Assembly: GCA_000824845.1 (NCBI GenBank)
Contig: CCNC01000186.1
Location: forward strand, 1 to 64,000
Reading direction: 5' to 3'
DNA length: 64,000 bases
Source: Mesorhizobium sp. ORS 3359
GTDB lineage: Bacteria; Pseudomonadota; Alphaproteobacteria; Rhizobiales; Rhizobiaceae
Numbering within the stretch: position 1 is the first letter of the stretch; the number at the start of each line of letters is the position of its first letter. Shown here one piece after another: positions 25,942-34,184 of this stretch. Both the position numbers and the translations under genes were made by a program. The notes beneath the pieces were generated by a model. The model worked only from the letters and a program-made list of their open reading frames with translations, did no database searches and was not told the origin of the DNA.

Positions 25942-27912
25942 ATGATCCGCGATTTTTTTCGCGACAGGCGGGGTAACTACGCCTTGATAACGGTCATCAC
26001 GATGATACCGCTGATGGGCGGCGTGGCGTTGGCGGTCGACTATACCGAGTTGATCAGGCAGAAGCAGGAAACGCTGAATGCGCTTGACGCGGCGGGTATC
26101 GCCACAGCGCAGCAGATCGTCGCCGGCGCCAGCGACGACGCGGTGAAGGCCTTCGCCAAACAGTTTTTCGAAGCAAATCTCTCGCATGTCGCCGCGGCAA
26201 ACACGGCGCTGACGGTTACCTTGCCAAACAACAATACCGGCGGCGGTACGCTGATCCTCCAGGCCTCGCTCAAATACAAGCCCTATTTCCTGCCAGCGGC
26301 CATCATGCTGCTCAACGGCGGCACCGCCGGAGAAACCAACGTAGGCGTGACCGCCAGATCGGAAGTCCGGCTCAAGAACACGCTCGAAGTAGCGCTGGTG
26401 CTCGACAATTCCGGCTCAATGAGCATCAATGGCTCGGGAACCGGCCAGAAACGCATCGACCTCCTCAAGCAGGCGGCGAAACAGTTGGTCGACACGCTTG
26501 CGCTGCAAGCCCAGCAGATGAAACAGATCTCGAAGCCGGTGCAGTTTTCGCTGGTTCCGTTCTCAGCCTCGGTCAATATCGGCCCGACGCATGATACGGA
26601 CGATTGGATGGACCAGAACGGCATCTCGCCGATCCACCATGAAGATTTCGATTGGTCGACAATGACCTCCACCAACGACCCGAACAAGTACGCGCAGAAG
26701 GTCAACGGCATATGGTACAAGCGCGGTGACGGTTGGGGAGACACCAAGGATCAGCCGCTCACCCGTTTCAGCCTCTATTCCGACATGACGGTTGAGTCCG
26801 ACCGCGAAACGGTGCAGCCTCCGAAACAGTATGTCTGCGACGTGACCAAGAAAGACGGCACCTGCAGCAAAGGGCACTGGGTGACGCCGTCCCCGACCTA
26901 CATCTATACCACCAGCCGCTATGCAAGCTGGCAGGGCTGCGTGGAGGCTCGACCGTATCCGTACAACGACGACGACACGACGCCGACGACCTCCAATCCC
27001 GCTACGCTTTTCGTGCCGATGTTCGCGCCCGACGAAGCCGGCACATTGTGGCGAGACTTCAATCGCGACGGCGTCAATGACGTCAGCAGCGCGAGCTATG
27101 GCTACAGCAACAACTGGTGGGCAGACTGGCCGTACTCGTCCAGCCCGACGGCGACGCAGCGCCAGTCCGACATGCGCAAATACTTTCTGGTCAAGCCCTA
27201 CGGCTCGGCTTCGGCTAGCGCCGGCGACGGTCCGAATGCGGCCTGCACGACCAGTCCGATCACCCCGCTCAAGGACCTCACGGTGGCAGCAGAAAAGCAG
27301 GATCTGGAGGACGCCATCGACGACATGGCGCCGACCGGCAACACCAACGTGCCGGAAGGTCTAGCCTGGGGCTGGCGAACCGTGTCCAGCAATGAGCCCT
27401 TCACCGAGGGGCGACCTAATACAGAAAGGGGCAACGACAAGGTCGTTATCGTCCTGACCGACGGCGCCAATACCTATAGCGCCGTCAGCGACGCCGGCTA
27501 TGCCAACAACCGTTCCACATACGCAGCTTACGGATATACCGGGCTGACTTACCCCGGCTCTGGCAGCGTCACGCGCCTGTTCATGAACACGAGCACCGCC
27601 GTTCCGAAGACCACCTATACAGACAGCAACTATACGGCAGCACTTGACGAGAACATGCAAACGCTTTGCGCCAACGCCAAAGCTGCTGGGGTCATAGTGA
27701 TGACCGTCTCGCTCGATCTGGTCGACACCAAGACCGACGAAAAGAAGGCTATGGCCGCGCTCAAGGCCTGTGCATCGGACTCGCGCTTCCGCAAGGACCC
27801 AACCGATCCGAGCAAGCCGGCGAAGCTGTTCTGGAACTCGACCGGCGCCACGTTGTCGGATGACTTTAAGGCCATTGGCAACGAATTGTCGAACCTGCGC
27901 ATCGTCAGTTGA
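25942..27912 (+). CDS. TadG-like protein with von Willebrand A domain (copy 1)
   Basis: The product is 656 aa from ATG 25942, preceded by GGCGGGGGTG. The N-terminus MIRDFFRDRRGNYALI plus a membrane helix (TVITMIPLMGGVALAV) is the TadE/TadG pseudopilin-like signature. The vWA metal site begins at Asp155 (DNSGSM, DxSxS), with later elements TNVPEG and VIVLTDGANTY. Between the metal-site halves lies a large insert with several Cys. TadG helps stabilise or anchor Tad pili in the envelope; other members act independently. No other tad gene is in the window. It is followed 28 bases later by a close paralogue. Confidence 0.88.
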   Translation: MIRDFFRDRRGNYALITVITMIPLMGGVALAVDYTELIRQKQETLNALDAAGIATAQQIVAGASDDAVKAFAKQFFEANLSHVAAANTALTVTLPNNNTGGGTLILQASLKYKPYFLPAAIMLLNGGTAGETNVGVTARSEVRLKNTLEVALVLDNSGSMSINGSGTGQKRIDLLKQAAKQLVDTLALQAQQMKQISKPVQFSLVPFSASVNIGPTHDTDDWMDQNGISPIHHEDFDWSTMTSTNDPNKYAQKVNGIWYKRGDGWGDTKDQPLTRFSLYSDMTVESDRETVQPPKQYVCDVTKKDGTCSKGHWVTPSPTYIYTTSRYASWQGCVEARPYPYNDDDTTPTTSNPATLFVPMFAPDEAGTLWRDFNRDGVNDVSSASYGYSNNWWADWPYSSSPTATQRQSDMRKYFLVKPYGSASASAGDGPNAACTTSPITPLKDLTVAAEKQDLEDAIDDMAPTGNTNVPEGLAWGWRTVSSNEPFTEGRPNTERGNDKVVIVLTDGANTYSAVSDAGYANNRSTYAAYGYTGLTYPGSGSVTRLFMNTSTAVPKTTYTDSNYTAALDENMQTLCANAKAAGVIVMTVSLDLVDTKTDEKKAMAALKACASDSRFRKDPTDPSKPAKLFWNSTGATLSDDFKAIGNELSNLRIVS

Positions 27913-27940
27913 ACACAACGACCGGGGCCGCTCGAGCAAA

Positions 27941-29914
27941 ATGCGCAAATTCTGGCATCAATTCTGCCGTGACCGCCGCGGCAACTATGCCCTCGTGACG
28001 GCAGTTGCCATGGTTCCGCTGATGGGAGCCTTGGCGGTGGGGGTCGACTTCACCGAGCTCAACCGCGAGAAGCAGATGGTGCTCAACGCGCTCGACTCGG
28101 CCAATTTCGCCTCCGCGGTGCGCCTTTCGCAGGGCGCGTCGGACGACGAGATCAAGGCCTATGCGGCTGCCTTCCTGAATTCCAATCTCAACGCCATCGA
28201 TCCCGCCAACATTGCGCTCGATGTCACGCTGCCGAGCAGCCAGACCGGCGGCGGCTTGATGAAGCTTTGCGCGACGCTCACCTATCATCCCTATTTCCAT
28301 CCGGCGGCGGCGCTGCTCAGCGGCGCATCAGACGGCGACGCGCATAAGCCGATCCAGGTCGAGATGTGTTCCCAGGTGCGGCTGAAGAACACGCTGGAAG
28401 TGGCGATGGTGCTCGACAATTCGGGCTCCATGACAACGCCCGGCACCGGCTCGGGGCAAAAGCGCATCGACCTGCTCAAGCAGGCCGCCAAGCAGCTCGT
28501 CGACACGCTGGCGCAGCAGGCAGCGCAGATCAAGCAGATCGACAAGCCAGTGCAGTTCAGCCTCGTGCCATTCGCGGCCTCGGTCAATGTCGGGCCGAGC
28601 AACGACAACGCCCCCTGGATGGACACCTACGGGCTGTCGCCGATCGCCAACGAGAATTTCGACTGGTCGACGCTAAACGCCCCCGACAAATACGCTCAGA
28701 AAATCAACGGTATCTGGTATAAAAAAGGCACCGGCTGGGGTCCGGCGGAAGGCCAGATACTGACCCGATTCGAGCTCTATCGGGATATGAAGGTCGTCAC
28801 CAGCCACGAACGCATCGCCGGCAGCAAGCGGGTCGTCTGCGACAAGTACCGATCCAATCATACCTGTTCCGATAGCCACGACGAATACGACTACAACGAC
28901 ACCTATGGCCCGTTCGCCAGTTGGCAGGGTTGCGTGGAAGTGCGGCCATATCCCTACAATGTAGACGACACGCCAGCCTCCGGCGGCCCCAACAACACCG
29001 GCATCGGCGTCGGAGATCCGGCGACCATGTTCGTGCCGATGTTCGCGCCGGACGAACCCGGCAACCATTGGAAGGTGACGCAGGATCCGGACGAGCCGAA
29101 CCCGGTCACCTACGGCGCCGCCAACAGCTGGTGGAACGACGACCCGTCGAGCACCACCGGCAAGACCAGGCAGTCGAACATGGCCAAGTATTTCATGCCG
29201 CGGCCGATCGATGCGCCAGTGCTGTCGAAGGGCGCGGGCCCGAACTACAGCTGCACCACCACGCCGATCACACCGCTCACCGATGTGACCCAGACCGATG
29301 GGCTCGCAGCCATCAAGGCGGCGATCGACCTGATGCAGCCCAACGGCAACACGAATGTGCCCGAAGGCATGGCTTGGGGCTGGCGCACCGTCTCCAGCGC
29401 CCCGCCCTTCACCGAGGGGCGGCCGGAAACCGAGCGCGGCAACGACAAGGTGGTCATCGTGCTCACCGACGGCGAGAATACCTATTCGACGGTCAGCTCG
29501 GACCCGGCCGGCAACAAGTCGACCTATGCCGCCTATGGCTATACCGGCGTCGGCTATAACGGCACCTCGGTCACCCGCCTGTTCGGCGGCACGTCGAGCG
29601 CGATCGGCCAGTTCAACTATTCGTCGAGCAACTACACCGCGGCGATGAACGAGCAAATGGCGAAGCTGTGCGACAACGCCAAGGCCGGCAATATCATGGT
29701 GATGACGGTGGCGCTCGACATGTCGTCGACCAGCTCCAGCGACCAGAAGGCCATGGCGGCGCTGAAAGCATGCTCTTCCGACTCCCGCTTCCGCAAGGAT
29801 CCGACCGATCCCAGCAAACCGGCAAAACTGTTCTGGAACGCAACGGGGGCGACGCTTTCCGACAACTTCAAGGAAATCGCCAACGAGTTGTCGAACCTGC
29901 GCGTGGTCGGGTAA
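27941..29914 (+). CDS. TadG-like protein with von Willebrand A domain (copy 2)
   Basis: This 657-aa protein starts at ATG 27941 (MRKFWHQFCRDRRGNYALV) and repeats the architecture of the preceding gene over its whole length. It has an N-terminal helix (TAVAMVPLMGALAVGVDF), the metal site DNSGSM from Asp159, the long Cys-containing insert, and TNVPEGMAWGWRTVSS and VVIVLTDGENTY. The C-terminal 40 residues (RFRKDPTDPSKPAKLFWN and LSNLRVVG) are nearly identical to copy 1. The copies differ most in the insert. An upstream in-frame extension lies within copy 1 and is not used. The tandem arrangement suggests gene duplication with the products acting together. Confidence 0.88.
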   Translation: MRKFWHQFCRDRRGNYALVTAVAMVPLMGALAVGVDFTELNREKQMVLNALDSANFASAVRLSQGASDDEIKAYAAAFLNSNLNAIDPANIALDVTLPSSQTGGGLMKLCATLTYHPYFHPAAALLSGASDGDAHKPIQVEMCSQVRLKNTLEVAMVLDNSGSMTTPGTGSGQKRIDLLKQAAKQLVDTLAQQAAQIKQIDKPVQFSLVPFAASVNVGPSNDNAPWMDTYGLSPIANENFDWSTLNAPDKYAQKINGIWYKKGTGWGPAEGQILTRFELYRDMKVVTSHERIAGSKRVVCDKYRSNHTCSDSHDEYDYNDTYGPFASWQGCVEVRPYPYNVDDTPASGGPNNTGIGVGDPATMFVPMFAPDEPGNHWKVTQDPDEPNPVTYGAANSWWNDDPSSTTGKTRQSNMAKYFMPRPIDAPVLSKGAGPNYSCTTTPITPLTDVTQTDGLAAIKAAIDLMQPNGNTNVPEGMAWGWRTVSSAPPFTEGRPETERGNDKVVIVLTDGENTYSTVSSDPAGNKSTYAAYGYTGVGYNGTSVTRLFGGTSSAIGQFNYSSSNYTAAMNEQMAKLCDNAKAGNIMVMTVALDMSSTSSSDQKAMAALKACSSDSRFRKDPTDPSKPAKLFWNATGATLSDNFKEIANELSNLRVVG

Positions 29915-29928
29915 GGCGCGCTGGCGTA

Positions 29929-29951
29929 AAGGGCAATCCCATCAAGCCCTT
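29929..29951 (+). terminator. Weak hairpin after the TadG-like pair
   Basis: AAGGGC (29929-29934) pairs with GCCCTT (29946-29951), 15 bases past the stop. There is no U-tract directly after it, so termination is uncertain. Confidence 0.3.
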
Positions 29952-30001
29952 GCGACGTTTTACGAAGCGGCGCACATCTCGGGAACTTTCCGGAGATCCC
30001 G

Positions 30002-30634
30002 ATGCCTGACGCCGCCAACCACCTCACCTTCGCGCTGATCTGCCTGGGCATGGTGCTCACACCCGGCCCGAACATGATCTACCTCATCTCGCGCTCGCTG
30101 TCGCAAGGGCCGAAGGCGGGGCTGATCTCGCTCGGCGGCGTGGCGCTGGCCTTCCTGTTCTACGTGATCTCGGCGGCCTTCGGCATCACCGCGCTGATCT
30201 TCGCCGTGCCTTTTGCCTACGACGCGCTACGCTTCGCCGGCGCGCTCTATCTGTTGTGGCTCGCCTGGCAAGCGCTCAAGCCCGGCGGACGCTCGCCCTT
30301 CCAGGTCCGCGAATTGCCAAGGGACAGGCCGCGCAAGCTTTTCGTCATGGGGCTGATGACCAACCTGCTCAACCCGAAGGTCGCGGTGCTCTATCTGTCG
30401 CTGCTGCCGCAGTTCATCAATCCGGCGAAGGGCCATGTTCTGTCGCAGCTTTTGGTGCTTGGCGCGACGCAGATCTCGATCAGCCTCACCGTCAACGCCA
30501 TCATCGCGGTGACCGCCGGCTCGATGGCGACCTTTCTCGCCGGGCGGCCGTTCTGGCTGGTCGTGCAGCGCTGGATGATGGGCACGGTGCTGACGGCGCT
30601 GGCGCTCAAGATGGCGACCGAGGCGCAGAGATAG
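30002..30634 (+). CDS. LysE/RhtB-family amino-acid exporter
   Basis: The product (210 aa) is an inner-membrane exporter with about six helices. The family opening with MVLTPGPNMIYLISRSLSQGP and the GLMTNLLNPKVAVLYLSLLPQ segment are both diagnostic. Members expel homoserine, threonine, lysine or related compounds; the substrate cannot be read from the sequence. GGAGATCCC precedes ATG 30002. It is a single gene converging on the DUF2189 gene, with a strong hairpin between. Confidence 0.93.
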   Translation: MPDAANHLTFALICLGMVLTPGPNMIYLISRSLSQGPKAGLISLGGVALAFLFYVISAAFGITALIFAVPFAYDALRFAGALYLLWLAWQALKPGGRSPFQVRELPRDRPRKLFVMGLMTNLLNPKVAVLYLSLLPQFINPAKGHVLSQLLVLGATQISISLTVNAIIAVTAGSMATFLAGRPFWLVVQRWMMGTVLTALALKMATEAQR

Positions 30635-30645
30635 GGCGCATAGAT

Positions 30646-30686
30646 ATTCAGGTGAGGCCGGCCGCGAATGGCGGCCTGACCTGAAT
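30646..30686. terminator. Bidirectional hairpin between convergent genes
   Basis: ATTCAGGT (30646-30653) pairs with ACCTGAAT (30679-30686), and AGGCCG (30655-30660) with CGGCCT (30672-30677), with one G-G mismatch between the helices. It sits just past the LysE-type stop and before the end of the opposing gene, a good place to stop transcription on both strands; no U-tract is seen. Confidence 0.5.
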
Positions 30687-30711
30687 CCCAACGCACCCTA
30701 CGGGCGTACCT

Positions 30712-31536
30712 CTACATCGGCCGGCGCACCGGCCGGATCTGCTCCGGCTCGACCACCTTGCGGTAGAGGTGCCAGGTCGCGTGGCCGAGGATCGGCATGA
30801 CGACGGCGAGTCCGGCAAACAGCGGGATCGAGCCGATCACCAGGAGCACGGCGACCGTCAGGCCCCAGAGGGCCATCGTCAGCGGATTGGCCATGACCAC
30901 GCGGGCCGAGGTCTCGATCGCCGCGACGGCGCCGACGTCGCGGTCGAGCAGCAGCGGGAAGGCGACGACGGTGGTGCCTAGAACGACAGCGGCGAAAACG
31001 AAGCCGACGGCGTTGCCGACGAGGATCAGCGTCCAGCCCTTGCCGGTCGTCAGCACGTCGCGCACGAAAGCGCCGACCGAAGCGGGCGGCTCGGCGCCGA
31101 ACAGGCTGGTGTAGAGCGACTGGGCGGTGAACAGCCACAACAGGAACAGCGAGAAGAGCAGGATGCCGATGACCGCGATCGAGGGCAGCGCCGGCGAATG
31201 GCGCACGTCCAGCGCATGGTGCCAGCGGCTGCTCATGCCAAGCTCGCGCCGGCGGCTGATCTCGTAGAGGCCGATGGCCGCGAACGGACCGACCAGGGCG
31301 AAACCGGACATCAGCGGATAGACGAGCTGGATGGCGTTCGAGCCCGAGCTCCATTGCGTCAGGATCACGCCGACGATCGGATAGATCAGGCACAGGAACA
31401 CGTAATGCGAAGGCTTCGCCCAAAAATCCTCGGCGCCGAGCTTGAGCGCGTCCCAAAGGTCCGCGGTCGAGATGTGGCGCACCGTGGGCTGAACATGCGC
31501 GCCGTACGCGTCCGTCATGACATGAAAACCGGCCAT
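30712..31536 (-). CDS. DUF2189 integral membrane protein
   Basis: From ATG 31536, with a strong GGAGGACGGTT ribosome site, the protein has 274 aa. It has about six hydrophobic helices (for instance VFLCLIYPIVGVILTQW, SIAVIGILLFSLFLLWLF, ILVGNAVGFVFAAVVLG) and the DUF2189 pattern LKLGAEDFWAKPSHYVFLCL. Members are common in alpha- and gammaproteobacteria and have no known function. It is a single gene between two plus-strand genes. Confidence 0.85.
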   Translation of the reverse strand: MAGFHVMTDAYGAHVQPTVRHISTADLWDALKLGAEDFWAKPSHYVFLCLIYPIVGVILTQWSSGSNAIQLVYPLMSGFALVGPFAAIGLYEISRRRELGMSSRWHHALDVRHSPALPSIAVIGILLFSLFLLWLFTAQSLYTSLFGAEPPASVGAFVRDVLTTGKGWTLILVGNAVGFVFAAVVLGTTVVAFPLLLDRDVGAVAAIETSARVVMANPLTMALWGLTVAVLLVIGSIPLFAGLAVVMPILGHATWHLYRKVVEPEQIRPVRRPM

Positions 31537-31703
31537 AACCGTCCTCCGTTTATATCGGGGGCGGTCACCGCCTGGGTGGCCGCCCATGGCTGCCACTTTC
31601 AAGAACGCCGGGATGATAACCGATCTTCCGGGAAAAGTCGCTGCTTCATGCGATTTTCCTCACCTGCCCGGCAAAAGCCATGATCGGCGGTATCAGAGAC
31701 CGG

Positions 31704-32207
31704 ATGAGCATCTCGACCACCGCCCTCCCCGATATGAACCGTCGCATGCTGATTAGGGCCGCTGGCCTGGCGGCACTTGCGGGCATCGCCGCCTGCAGCA
31801 CCGTCACGGTGCCGACCGGCGAAGGCGCCGGCGTCTCTTCGTCCGCCACGGCGACCCTGGCCGGCATTCGCACCACGGCCGGGCTGCCGGCGCTGGTCCC
31901 CGACACGCAGCTCGAACAGGCTGCGCTGCAACAGGCCGGCTACATGGCGTCGCGCGAACGCATGAGCCACACCACCGGTTGGGGCAAGGATTTCGCCTCG
32001 CGCATGAAGGACAATGGCGTGCGGGGCGCGGCGGCCGAAAACATCGCCGAAGGCCGCTTCAACCTGCAAAAACTGTTCGACATCTGGATGCATTCGGACG
32101 GCCACCGCCGCAACATGCTTGATCCGGACTTCAGCCGCTTCGGGCTCGCCTATGTGCGCGACGGCCGCGATCCTGCCTTGCGCTACTGGGCGCTGGTGCT
32201 CGGCTGA
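31704..32207 (+). CDS. CAP-domain (SCP/PR1-like) lipoprotein
   Basis: The protein has a lipoprotein signal (AAGLAALAGIAAC, lipobox IAAC) followed by a CAP domain with the usual elements: AGLPALVPDTQLEQAALQQA, RERMSHTTGW, AAENIAEG and WMHSDGHRRNMLDPDFSRFG. His residues in the third and fourth elements could form the CAP cavity. Bacterial CAP proteins are envelope or secreted proteins of mostly unknown function. Start choice is open: ATGs at 31680, 31704 and 31734; the last gives the neatest signal peptide but no ribosome site. It converges on emrB. Confidence 0.85.
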   Translation: MSISTTALPDMNRRMLIRAAGLAALAGIAACSTVTVPTGEGAGVSSSATATLAGIRTTAGLPALVPDTQLEQAALQQAGYMASRERMSHTTGWGKDFASRMKDNGVRGAAAENIAEGRFNLQKLFDIWMHSDGHRRNMLDPDFSRFGLAYVRDGRDPALRYWALVLG

Positions 32208-32241
32208 TAGCGCCGCTGGAGCGGCCCAGCGCCGTCAAACC

Positions 32242-33774
32242 TCAATCCATATGCGCCGCCGGCGCACCGCCCGCCGGCGCGGCCTTGGGCTTGCGCAGCA
32301 GGATGACGAACGGGATCGCGGCCAGCGTCATCACCATCAGGATTTTGAAGTCGTTGATGTAGGAGATCATCATCGCCTGCGCATTCACCGCGCGGTCGAC
32401 CTGCGAAAGAGCCGCGGCGTTGCCGCTCGCGGCCGCCGGCGAGGCAGCCCATAGGTTGGGATTGTAGGGGTTGATGAAGGCCGACAGCTCGGTGTGGTTG
32501 ATCTGGGTGTTGCGCACCATCAAGGCCGCGACCACCGACACGCCGATCGACGAGCCCAGATTGCGCACCAGGCTGAACAACGAGGTGGCGTCAGTGCGGT
32601 AGCGCGCATCGAGCGTGGCGAAGGCGACCGTCGACAGCGGCACGAACACCATGCCCATGCCGAGACCTTGGATGACACCCGAGGTGAGGATCAGCCAATT
32701 GTCCATTTGCGGCGTGAAGCTTGCCATGGTGTAGAGCGACTGCGCGGTCAGCAGGAAACCGATGGCGACGAGGATCCTCGCATCGAACCTGTGCATGATG
32801 CGGCCGACGACCAGCATCGAGATCATCGTGCCAATGCCGCGCGGACCCAGCACGACGCCGATGGTCACGGTCGGATAGCCGAAGATGTTGGCCAGCATCG
32901 GCGGCAACAGCGACATCGACGCCAGGATCAGAACGCCCATGATGAAGATGAAGCCCAGCCCGGTCACGAAATTGCGGTCGAGGAAGATCTTTGGGTCGAT
33001 GAAGGGATGCTCTGCCGTCACCGTATGGATGATGAACACCCAGAAGCCTGTGAGCGACAGAGCAAGCTCGATCCAGATCTCGGCCGAGTTGAACCAGTCG
33101 ACCTCGCCGCCGCGATCGAGCAGGAGCTGCAGCGCGCCGACGCCGAGCGAGAGCATGGCGAAGCCGAAGAAGTCGAAGCCGCGCACGCGCTTGGCGATGA
33201 CGGGCAGATAGGCAGCCATGCCGAGGAAGGCGAGAATGCCGACCGGCAGGTTGATAAAGAACACCCAGCGCCAGTTGAAGTTTTCCGTCAGCCAGCCGCC
33301 GAGCGTCGGCCCCAGGATCGGCCCAAGCATGATGCCGGCGCCCCAGATGGCCATTGCCTGGCCGTGGCGCTCCTTCGGGTTGATGTCGAGCAGGAAGGTC
33401 TGTGACAGCGGCACGATGGCGGCGCCGAACACGCCCTGCAGCAGGCGGAAGAGCACGATCGTCTCGAGGCTCCAGGCAAGGCCGCAGAGCATGGAGAAGA
33501 TCGTGAAGCCGACGACGGAGGCGAGGAACAGCTCCTTGCGGCCGAGCCGGTCGGCGAGCCAGCCGGTGACCGGCGTCATGATCGCCGCCGCCACGATATA
33601 GGAGGTCAGCACCCAGTTGATGTTGTCTGGCGACGCGCCGAGGTCGCCGGTCATGGTCGGCAGCGCGACATTGGCGATCGTGGTGTCGAGCGCCTGCATG
33701 ATCGTCGCCAGCATCAGCGCGACGGTGATCAGCCCGCGATGCGGCACTTCCTTGAAGGGTTCGGGCGTGCTCAT
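32242..33774 (-). CDS. emrB: DHA2-family drug:H+ antiporter EmrB
   Basis: The protein (510 aa) has 14 predicted membrane helices and the DHA2 signatures ALDTTIANVALPTM, WVLTSYIVAAAIMTPVTGWL and GRKELFLASV. EmrB-type pumps work with an EmrA adaptor and an outer-membrane channel to expel hydrophobic compounds using protons. The start at 33774 has GGAAG about ten bases upstream. It lies downstream of marR and emrA on the same strand, but separated from emrA by a 410-base gap with a mosaic repeat and a structured element, so it may have its own control. Confidence 0.95.
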   Translation of the reverse strand: MSTPEPFKEVPHRGLITVALMLATIMQALDTTIANVALPTMTGDLGASPDNINWVLTSYIVAAAIMTPVTGWLADRLGRKELFLASVVGFTIFSMLCGLAWSLETIVLFRLLQGVFGAAIVPLSQTFLLDINPKERHGQAMAIWGAGIMLGPILGPTLGGWLTENFNWRWVFFINLPVGILAFLGMAAYLPVIAKRVRGFDFFGFAMLSLGVGALQLLLDRGGEVDWFNSAEIWIELALSLTGFWVFIIHTVTAEHPFIDPKIFLDRNFVTGLGFIFIMGVLILASMSLLPPMLANIFGYPTVTIGVVLGPRGIGTMISMLVVGRIMHRFDARILVAIGFLLTAQSLYTMASFTPQMDNWLILTSGVIQGLGMGMVFVPLSTVAFATLDARYRTDATSLFSLVRNLGSSIGVSVVAALMVRNTQINHTELSAFINPYNPNLWAASPAAASGNAAALSQVDRAVNAQAMMISYINDFKILMVMTLAAIPFVILLRKPKAAPAGGAPAAHMD

Positions 33775-33813
33775 GATGCTGAACTTCCAGCAGGTAACAA
33801 AACCGTGTACACT

Positions 33814-33927
33814 AGAGTATGATGCCGAAAAGTGTGATGCGGTTTTCGGACGACATCATGCTCTATCTCTTTGATTTAGAGCCGGATTCAGATTTCAGGT
33901 CGAACAGACCTGAAATCATCCGGCTCT
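33814..33927. repeat. RIME-like mosaic palindromic element
   Basis: The first palindrome pairs 33814-33824 with 33854-33864 (one mismatch) and encloses CCGAAAA/TTTTCGG. The second pairs 33878-33887 with 33918-33927 (10 bp) and 33891-33901 with 33907-33917 (11 bp), with a three-base bulge and a five-base loop. Two consecutive large palindromes in about 110 bases match the description of the Rhizobium intergenic mosaic element (general knowledge; not searched). Confidence 0.7.
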
Positions 33928-33931
33928 AGGC

Positions 33932-34046
33932 TTCCGGGCGGCAATGCCTTCCGTTGAGAGACCTTCATCGCGGTGGGACGCGACTATCGATGTGGGGGTT
34001 ACATCGACTGAAAGTCTCTGTTGGAGCGGATGCCTGCCGCCCGGAA
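33932..34046 (-). ncRNA. Candidate structured RNA or structured repeat (strand uncertain)
   Basis: All helices are exact or nearly so: closing stem 33932-33943 with 34035-34046 (12 bp); second stem 33957-33962 with 34014-34019 and 33964-33967 with 34009-34012 (10 bp, one mismatch); and two hairpins, 33968-33972 with 33979-33983 (5 bp) and 33987-33993 with 34001-34007 (7 bp). This is a closed multi-branch fold. On the minus strand, the strand of emrA and emrB, the hairpin loops read TCCCAC and AACCCCC, C-rich as in sRNAs that bind ribosome sites; on the plus strand they are G-rich. I do not recognise a named family. A mobile palindromic repeat is the alternative. Confidence 0.45.
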
Positions 34047-34184
34047 ACCTGAGGACCGACGGGTCCGTGATGAAGGTTTCGGTTTTGATCGCGCCGTCAA
34101 ACGGCTGATCTTAAACGCTTATCCTTCTCACTCCTCCCATCAGACCAATCCCCTGCTCCGCCCCCGATTCACAGGGGCGTATTG

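Larger units (their letters stand above)
33775..34184. other. emrA-emrB intergenic region
   Basis: This 410-base gap is unusual inside an operon. It contains a RIME-like mosaic of two long palindromes (33814-33927), a multi-stem structured element (33932-34046) and a small hairpin (34053-34066). GTGTACAC (33805-33812) is a further short palindrome near emrB. I found no protein gene. Confidence 0.7.

Noticed and set aside
32214..32231. CGCTGG/CCAGCG hairpin between the CAP gene and emrB
   Set aside because: A six-base stem without a U-tract is expected by chance in sequence this GC-rich.
33932..34046. 6S RNA, SRP RNA, tmRNA or guanidine riboswitch
   Set aside because: The fold and sequence do not show the conserved parts I know of these families, so only an unnamed structured element is called.
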